Assembly (NCBI RefSeq): GCF_005239225.2
Contig: NC_133284.1
Span: 7,565,121-7,629,120 of the forward strand
Direction: 5' to 3'
From: Populus alba
Lineage: Eukaryota; Streptophyta; Magnoliopsida; Malpighiales; Salicaceae
DNA: 64,000 nt
Shown here: in pieces, positions 57,927-64,000 of the stretch
How the letters are laid out: every line of letters starts with the position of its first letter
Position numbering within the stretch: the first letter of the stretch is position 1
Program-made: the position numbers and the translations under genes
The notes under the pieces: model-generated
The model's input: the letters and a program-made list of their open reading frames with translations, nothing else
Databases searched by the model: none
What the model was told of the DNA's origin: nothing

Positions 57927-58905
57927 GCCCAGTTAGTATATTAATATATTATATTATATTTGTTATATTATTATATTATGCATGTGGATGTATATATATA
58001 TATATTTTTTAAAAAAATATATAAAAAATAAAAAAAAAATTTTCTGAAAAGTAAAAAAAAAATATATTGTTGTTTTATATACATTGATTTTTTTATAACA
58101 TGGGGATATAATTTCAGTATTTAAAAAAACACCTGTTTTCGTTATAAAAAAAAAAAAAGAGTTTTAAAAAAAAATGTTTTGTTTTCATGCATACGGCCAA
58201 TACACTAGCATGTTTTGAATCTTCTTTTTTTTTTTAAAAAAAAAAAAAATATATTGGAAGCTTTGAAAATGTGTTTTCGCATAGATTTCTTAAACACAAA
58301 AATCATTTTTTGCATTTGTGGATTTTACAACCCGTTTGTAAAACTCCAAAGGGTATTGGCCAATATTCCAAAAAATATAAAAATCTTATTTTGGGAGGAG
58401 AAGTTGTGATTATTGTTCACCGCTAATGTTTGGATGAAGAAATCCTTAAAAGGACGAACATCCAAAATATTATCGGGAGTAATAAATCAACGCACATGTT
58501 TGAAAGAAGCTTTGGCTGCAATCGAGGATATTTCAAATTTTTTTTTTTCTCCACGGTTTACGAGCCGTGAAAAGTAATTTTTTTAGGAATTGTGAAATTT
58601 TCTTCGTTCCTTTTATTCTCTTTTCCTTGCGATTTACGAGTTGACGGGATTAGAAAACACCAACACCATAGACTATAGAGCAAACCAAACACCAAGCAGC
58701 TTACCTTAGGTAGGGCGTATTAGGGGTGCTAGTACCTTCCCTTTACGCAACCAGTCCCTTGCCTTAGAATTTCTGAAAGACCAGTTAGGGTTCCTAGTGA
58801 CCAAATACTAGGTGGCGACTCCAAAGAACCAAATCCTTAGAACACAACGAAAATCGCCAGCCGATGTCGTGCCTTCATAAATTTTTGTACGGGGGTGTGA
58901 CAGAA

Positions 58906-58923
58906 TGGCGACTCCACTGGGGA
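58906..58923 (+). other. Ogre primer-binding site
   Basis: TGGCGACTCCACTGGGGA starts 3 bp after the LTR end. It matches the tRNA-Arg-type primer site of Ogre elements with about one difference. Confidence 0.8.
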
Positions 58924-59430
58924 TGTTAGGACTAAGCTTGATTTGTTTGTTTTTGTTTGTTTGTTTATGTTATATGTTATTGGTTTCTTATGATGTTTTG
59001 TTTAAAAGCTTTAGCATATATCTTTACATTCTATAATACATGCCATAGTCATGCATCACTTTATTATTATTATTATGTTTTGGAGGGCACACACATGTAA
59101 CTCTAAGTTTAAGTGGGGGACTAGCAGCTTGCCTTATGACTTGAGTCAAGGCTTAAGTTTGTGTAAACCCCAACTCTTTGCTGAGTGTTTAGACTGATAG
59201 TGATTGGTACACGTGCCATCCCACTATCTGCTGGACCTCCATATCGCCTTTACGAGGGTGATCACTGGAACAGCAAGAGACCCTCTTTTAGAGACCTAGT
59301 AATAAACCTACCCTATGTCTCACGTAAAAGAACTAGAACCTATCCTTAGGGTGTATGTTCCGATATAAATCTTTTGCATCGAAACAAGACTAACCCCCAT
59401 GCATTTTGAATTGCAGGATTTGTGAACGAA

Positions 59431-61561
59431 ATGACCATCACCAAGCCTTCCATAGAGTATGGAAAGAATTCTGAACTGTCACAATTGATTGAAGGAGACT
59501 GCCTTAGAAGCGATGCTAAGAAGATGTCGCCAATCAAGAACCTGAATTGCATATTGAATGAGGTGAACAAGTTAACGACTCATTTTCAGAATGTGGATAA
59601 AGATGCATTTTTTAGGAAATACGGACGTTTGATGGAAATCGCAAAGGTAGAAGTTTTAAGCCCAGCTGTGCGAGCCTTAGTTCATTTTTGGGATCCAGAA
59701 TACCGATGTTTCTCCTTTGGAAGCGTGGACTTGTGCCCCACGATTGAGGAATATGGTTTGTTGACCGAGTTTCTGAATGACCTGTATCGGATTTATTCTC
59801 CTTTGAGATCCGACAAGATCATCCCTGAGCTGTCAAAACTGCTCAGAATCTCCAACTTGGAAAAGTTTCTGGAAAAGAATGGCACCGGTTTGAAATGGAG
59901 GATGCTAGAGTTGGAAAAGGAGTCAGAAGTAGAAAAAGAGAGATTGATTGCCTTAGGTATATTTGGCCTTGTGTTGTTCCCAAGTCAGACTGGTTTAGTA
60001 AGCTTGGAGGCCGCCGCTGCTTATGTGGAGTATGAGAACACACAGATCAATCCAGTGGTTGCTATCTTAGCCGAAACATTTTTGACACTTAACCATTGTA
60101 GAAAAGCTGGAAAAGGAGCAATGAGATGCTGCACGCAACTGTTGTATATTTGGATGGTGAGCCATATCGAAACAAAGAAACCTGTTTTCAATAATTTTTG
60201 GTGGTTCACTCAAAAACCCCTAAAGATTGTGGAAGAAGAAGAATGGGGAGATCTAGACAACCAGGGTTGGGTTGATAAATTGGAAGGATTACCTAATAGC
60301 GATTTTTAAATGGAGAGCACCATGGGTAACAACAACGAAGGTCCTAATGAGTTGTGGACAAAGGCATTGGGTACCATTGGTGGGGATTACGGGTTATGTG
60401 AGTTATGCTCCGACTTTAGTGGTAAGACAATTCGGGGGCATACAGTTTGTTCCCAGAACTATGGGAATTGCTCAATTCTTTGGTCTGTTCAAAGATCCCA
60501 TGGCAAAAGAAGTTTTGGAGATCATCAAACAAGATTGGAAGCATCTAGTGTTGGTGGAAATAGAAGGTTTGAGAGATCCAAGTGTGAGCGAAGGATATGT
60601 AAAATGGAGAGCCTCAGCTGCTTCAGCCATGCCTTGCGCTATAGAGGAGCCTATTAAGGGAAAAGAGGTTAATATTGAAGATGATTTTAGCTGCTTCAGC
60701 CATGCCTCGTGTAGAAGTCAAATCTCCTCAAACCATAGAGGAACCCCTCAAAAGAAAGAGGGTTAACGGTGAATTGAGAAGGCAAGTGGACAAACTAAGG
60801 ATAGAGTTGAGCAAGAGCAGAAAGGACAAGGCGACGTTGGAAGGAAATGATGCTAGAAGATGATAAAAGGAGAACATTTCTAGATGAGCAAATACAGTCT
60901 AGAGATGCGAAAATAACCAAGCTTGAGTTAAAGTTGGTTGAGGAGAAGATTGCTAGGGAAAGGAGTGAGAAGGAGCTTAAAGGGTTGAGTTTGGATTGGA
61001 TGCAAAGTTGTTCTGAACTTGAAGCAATGGAGATGGACTTTAGCGATTGCCAAGAAAGTGCAAAAATATTACCAAGAAAAATTTGTGCAAGTGCAATTCG
61101 AACTAATGGATAGGATTAAGAGGTATAAGGATTTGAATAAGAAATATATAGAGTTGGAAAGCAAAAGGGGAGGATTCGAGGATGATAAAGCGGAGTTAGC
61201 AGCCAAGAGGAGTGAGATAAAAGTTGCAAGGATAAAGCTCGACAAAGAACGCGAAAAGTCGAAGTATTTGGACGAGAAGCTAGTAGCAACGGAAAAGCAC
61301 AAGGATCGAATCGACGCCAACAACATTGCTTTGAACAGAACAAACATGTTGCTCATAGAAAAAATGACCAAAACCGACGAGCAAATGGATGAAGCTGCTG
61401 CACATGCTCGAATTATTAGAATCAATGCACGGAATGTGGGAGGAGACATCATTCGCTATCGCCGAAGCCTAGCCGAAAACCGATGCCTTTTAGGGAAGAT
61501 TGAGAACCGCGGCTTTGCTTTCTTACCTTTGGCTAAGGAGTTTATGGAGGAAAGAGATTAG
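59431..61561 (+). pseudogene. Ogre ORF1 (plant mobile domain-like plus coiled coil), frameshifted
   Basis: From the ATG at 59431 a 292-aa frame resembles the plant mobile domain/DUF7745 proteins of Ogre ORF1 (FWDPEYRCFSFGSVDLCPTI, PTIEEYGLL, WGDLDNQGWV). At 60304-60310 an extra T in GATTTTT breaks it just before KWRAPW. The frame then continues through WVPLVGITGYVSYAPTLVVR and HLVLVEIEGLRDPSVSEGYV. Further breaks occur near 60650-60700, 60850 and 61050. The last 500 bp encode a long charged coiled coil (about 61060-61450) ending in a stop at 61561. The role of ORF1 is unknown. Confidence 0.8.
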
Positions 61562-61867
61562 CATGTTGTATTTTTTTAAAAAATGTATTTTTATCCAAGC
61601 ATTAATGAAAAGGGCGTTGACCATCTTCTTATGCAAAATCTGTCTCTTGGTGAACATGATTCTAGCAAAACGACTCGAAAGGCAGAACTTCTATCAAAGC
61701 AATGTGACAAGAGAATGCTTATAATGGGATGGTTATTTTTCGTTCACAATAAAACATGCATGCATCCATCACAATCATACATTTTCTCATACATCTATGC
61801 ATGCATCTCCAGATCGTGAAACATAGGTCCCACATCCAGAGTCCACCAAACCCGGTCCAGATCAAGA

Positions 61868-63520
61868 ATGGAAAACGAAGAAAGAGCTCAGTTAGAGTCA
61901 CACTACCAGACCGAGTTGGAATCCGTGAAAAATGAAGTTTCCCGGTTGACCAATCTGCTTGAGCAACTTTTAAAAGCCAAGAATGGGGAGGGAACATCCA
62001 CCCAACCACCTATAGGAGCACCGTCGGCCCCTGTCCCGGGGGTATCTCAGAACATGGGGGCAGATTCAGCAACGGGGCAGCACTTTACACCTGTTATTCC
62101 CATTCAGCCCCCTCAAGCTCATATCACTGTAGATTTAACAGCCGAGGGGCCTTCCGATAATAGGTCCACGGGTTTTGTGAATGATGACAAGATATCAGCA
62201 TTAGAAGAAAGGTTAAGAGCAGTCGAGGGAAATGATTGGTTTGACCCCCTGCGAACGTCGGAAATATGCTTGGTACCTAACCTCACGGTACCAAAAGATT
62301 TTAGGATACCAGAGTTTATAAGGTATACTGGGTTGGAATGCCCAAACACTCACCTTCGATCTTATTGCAACAAGATGGCTGAAGTAATTCATGACGATAA
62401 GTTAATGATCTACTTTTTTCCAAGACAGTCTATCGGGATCTGCGCTAAGTTGGTACATGAGGCTGGATAATGTCAAGATTAAAGAAATGGAAGGACTTAG
62501 TGGAGGCTTTCCTAAAGCAATACAAGTTCAATTTGGAAATTGCTCCAGATCGAACGAGCCTCATGTCGATGGAAAAGAGAAGCCAAGAGTCAGTGAGGGC
62601 TTATGCACAAAGATGGAGGGACGAGGCCACGCACGTGCAACCCCCTTTGATAGAAAACGGAGATGGTGACTTTGTTCGCCAATACATTCAAGGCACCTTA
62701 CTATGAGCATTTAATGGGTAGCTCATCTCAACATTTCTATGATGTTGTACGTGTGGCGGAAAGAATCGAGCAAGGAATTAAAGCAGGGCGCATAGCAGAG
62801 CCTTTAGAGAAAGAAAGGTTTTATGGGAAGGAAAAAGAGAAGGGGACGTTAACAATTTGGAAGGCGGATATAAAGGCAAGAAAGTAAAATTTCCAACAGC
62901 CCACAAGCACCTACCTCTCAATCCCACGCATAAACTTTAACCAATCTTTTTCACCTAACCGAACAAATAACCAACCAAACTATCAAAATCACTACCAAAG
63001 ACCCCACTCAGGATACACCTCAGAACAATTGCCACCATTACCCATGCCTTTGAAGGACATGTATGCCAAACTTTTAAGCATTGGGCAAGTAGCTCCTATC
63101 CCTACACTACCGCTACAACCACCATTCCCAATTTGGTACAAGCCCGATTTGACTTGCGAGTACCACGGGGGTAATCCTGGGCATGGGATTGAAACCTGCT
63201 ATGCATTCAAGAAGAGGTTATTGGAGCTTATTAAGTTAGGATGGGTATCCTTCGAAGACAAGCCCAATGTTAATTCAACCCATTGCCTAAACATGTTCCA
63301 AACAGTGGCGGAATAGGCATGATCGAAGTGGGAATCAATGCAAGGTGTTGAAGGTGCCGATGAAAAGGTTGTACGACATGTTAGTACAATCAGGATTTCT
63401 AGCGGTGAAGGAGGTAAGCCGATTGGAGAGGGGGGACTACTGTGAGTTCCATGGAAGAGAAGGACATCACATTGAGGATTGCACCGAGTTTTTTGCGAAA
63501 AGATTGCTAAAATGTTGAGG
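61868..63520 (+). pseudogene. Ogre gag, frameshifted
   Basis: The ATG at 61868 opens 200 codons with a coiled-coil start (ERAQLESHYQTELESVKNEV), a Pro-rich linker and the gag core (VPKDFRIPEFIRYTG, CPNTHLRSYCNKMAEVIHDD). The frame is lost at about 62470 and resumes as LVEAFLKQYKFNLEIAPDRT and ESVRAYAQRWRDEATHVQPP. It is lost again near 62680, followed by YDVVRVAERIEQGIKAGR. Around 63150-63200 is the zinc-binding motif CEYHGGNPGHGIETC, with a second, CEFHGREGHHIEDC, at 63440-63482. It would form the particle if intact; here it is interrupted at least three times. Confidence 0.82.
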
Positions 63521-64000
63521 ATGGGACAATTAAGGATTGAACCAATGGAGAGCAGGTGTGAAGTAAGTATGACGGAAGGTCAAGATCAGATGGCAGGAGT
63601 TTTGCAGGGTTCAACAGACTGCTAACGGGCCCCCAAGGCTGATCTTGGTTAAACCGTCCTGCACAAAAGAGAATCACAATGCCATGCCGTAACAATTATG
63701 GGTATGCCTCCAACGTTCGAGCTCCTCTTCCTTTGTTCCAAACGGAGATAAGTGGTTTTGACCAGAAGTGGTCGTTGCTTTACGCCTGAAGAATGGAGGA
63801 AAGGAAAAGGGTAAAGAAGTGGTAGATCTGGACAAAGCACAGAAGTTAATAAAGCCAGTAACGGAAGAGGAATCAAATGAATTTTTGAAGTTGATCAAGC
63901 ATAGCGAATATTGCATAGTGGATCAACTAAAAAAGACTCCAGCTCGGATCTCCCTTATGTCCTTGATACTCAGCTCTGAGCCGCATCGGAATGCCTTGCA
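63521..64000 (+). pseudogene. Ogre pre-protease region, running off the window
   Basis: Pieces such as EESNEFLKLIKHSEYCIVDQ and LKKTPARISLMSLILSSEPH (about 63865-63985) are the conserved stretch ahead of the aspartic protease in Ogre pol. The 3'-ward catalytic domains are outside the window. Frame interruptions occur around 63600-63790. Confidence 0.72.

Larger units (their letters stand above)
56235..58902 (+). repeat. Ogre 5' LTR
   Basis: It starts TGTTGTAACCC and ends GGGTGTGACA. The left third has GGGACCAATTTGG/AATTGCATAA-type motifs. An A37 run at 56970-57006 and a GC-rich stretch precede the TATA box. A run of palindromes follows (57643-57926), then AT-rich U5-like DNA. Long open frames on both strands at 56790-57910 come from this GC-rich sequence and are not genes. 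Confidence 0.85.
56235..64000 (+). mobile_element. Ogre-type Ty3/gypsy retrotransposon (Tat lineage), 5' part
   Basis: It comprises a 2668-bp LTR, a tRNA-Arg-type primer site, an extra ORF1 upstream of gag, then gag and the start of protease-pol. An ORF1 before gag and a TGGCGACTCC primer site are hallmarks of Ogre elements. Every coding part carries frameshifts, so this copy is defective. The 3' LTR and most of pol lie beyond the window. ATATC at 56230-56234 would be the target duplication if it is also found downstream. Confidence 0.88.

Overview
The window is nuclear DNA from a eudicot plant. The basis is GT-AG introns, AT-rich intergenic DNA, and plant-specific families: a NAC transcription factor, a P4-ATPase of the ALA type, Ogre and Ty1/copia retrotransposons, CACTA, hAT and PIF elements, and a tRNA-derived SINE. 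The repeat vocabulary resembles poplar/willow (Salicaceae, probably Populus), but that is inference from memory, not a search.

Layout. (1) 1-6.8 kb: the last coding exon of a gene whose protein ends like a GPI-anchored secreted protein is split by a young LTR insertion. The insertion has three ~2.07-kb LTRs and two 157-bp internal segments, flanked by the 5-bp repeat TGTAT. (2) 7-15.7 kb: a dead copia fragment, small DNA transposons, a SINE with an 8-bp target duplication, and a tandem duplication in which one copy carries a hAT-type MITE. (3) 15.8-17.2 kb: an intact three-exon NAC gene of the NAC042/JUB1 type. (4) 17.9-23.3 kb: PIF/Harbinger-like elements and an eroded CACTA transposon. (5) 23.6-24.8 kb (minus strand): an intron-containing pseudogene of the C-terminus of an RBM19/MRD1-type RNA-binding protein. 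(6) 26.5-31.1 kb: a nested complex with a TIR element carrying an ankyrin-gene fragment, a second TIR element beside it, and a Helitron-like element.

(7) 31.7-34.1 kb: a six-exon gene for a 387-aa membrane-anchored protein distantly like family-8 glycosyltransferases. (8) 35.8-40.9 kb: an eleven-exon, 1255-aa ALA4-7-type phospholipid flippase. (9) 42.9-45.2 kb: a four-exon gene for a 136-aa protein I do not recognise. (10) 45.2-56.2 kb: mostly gene-free DNA with microsatellites and a CACTA derivative. (11) 56.2-64 kb: the 5' part of a frameshifted Ogre-type (Ty3/gypsy, Tat lineage) element. It has a 2.67-kb LTR, a tRNA-Arg-like primer site, ORF1 and gag, and runs off the window.

The four intact genes are all on the plus strand. 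They are ordinary independent plant genes, and nothing suggests they act in one pathway. The flippase works at membranes, the glycosyltransferase-like protein probably in the Golgi/secretory system, and the NAC factor in the nucleus. The unusual content is in the mobile DNA: the three-LTR insertion in an exon, the serial insertions at one hexamer with a captured ankyrin gene, and a run of palindromes in the Ogre LTR. All splice sites and coordinates were worked out by eye from reading frames and GT-AG borders.
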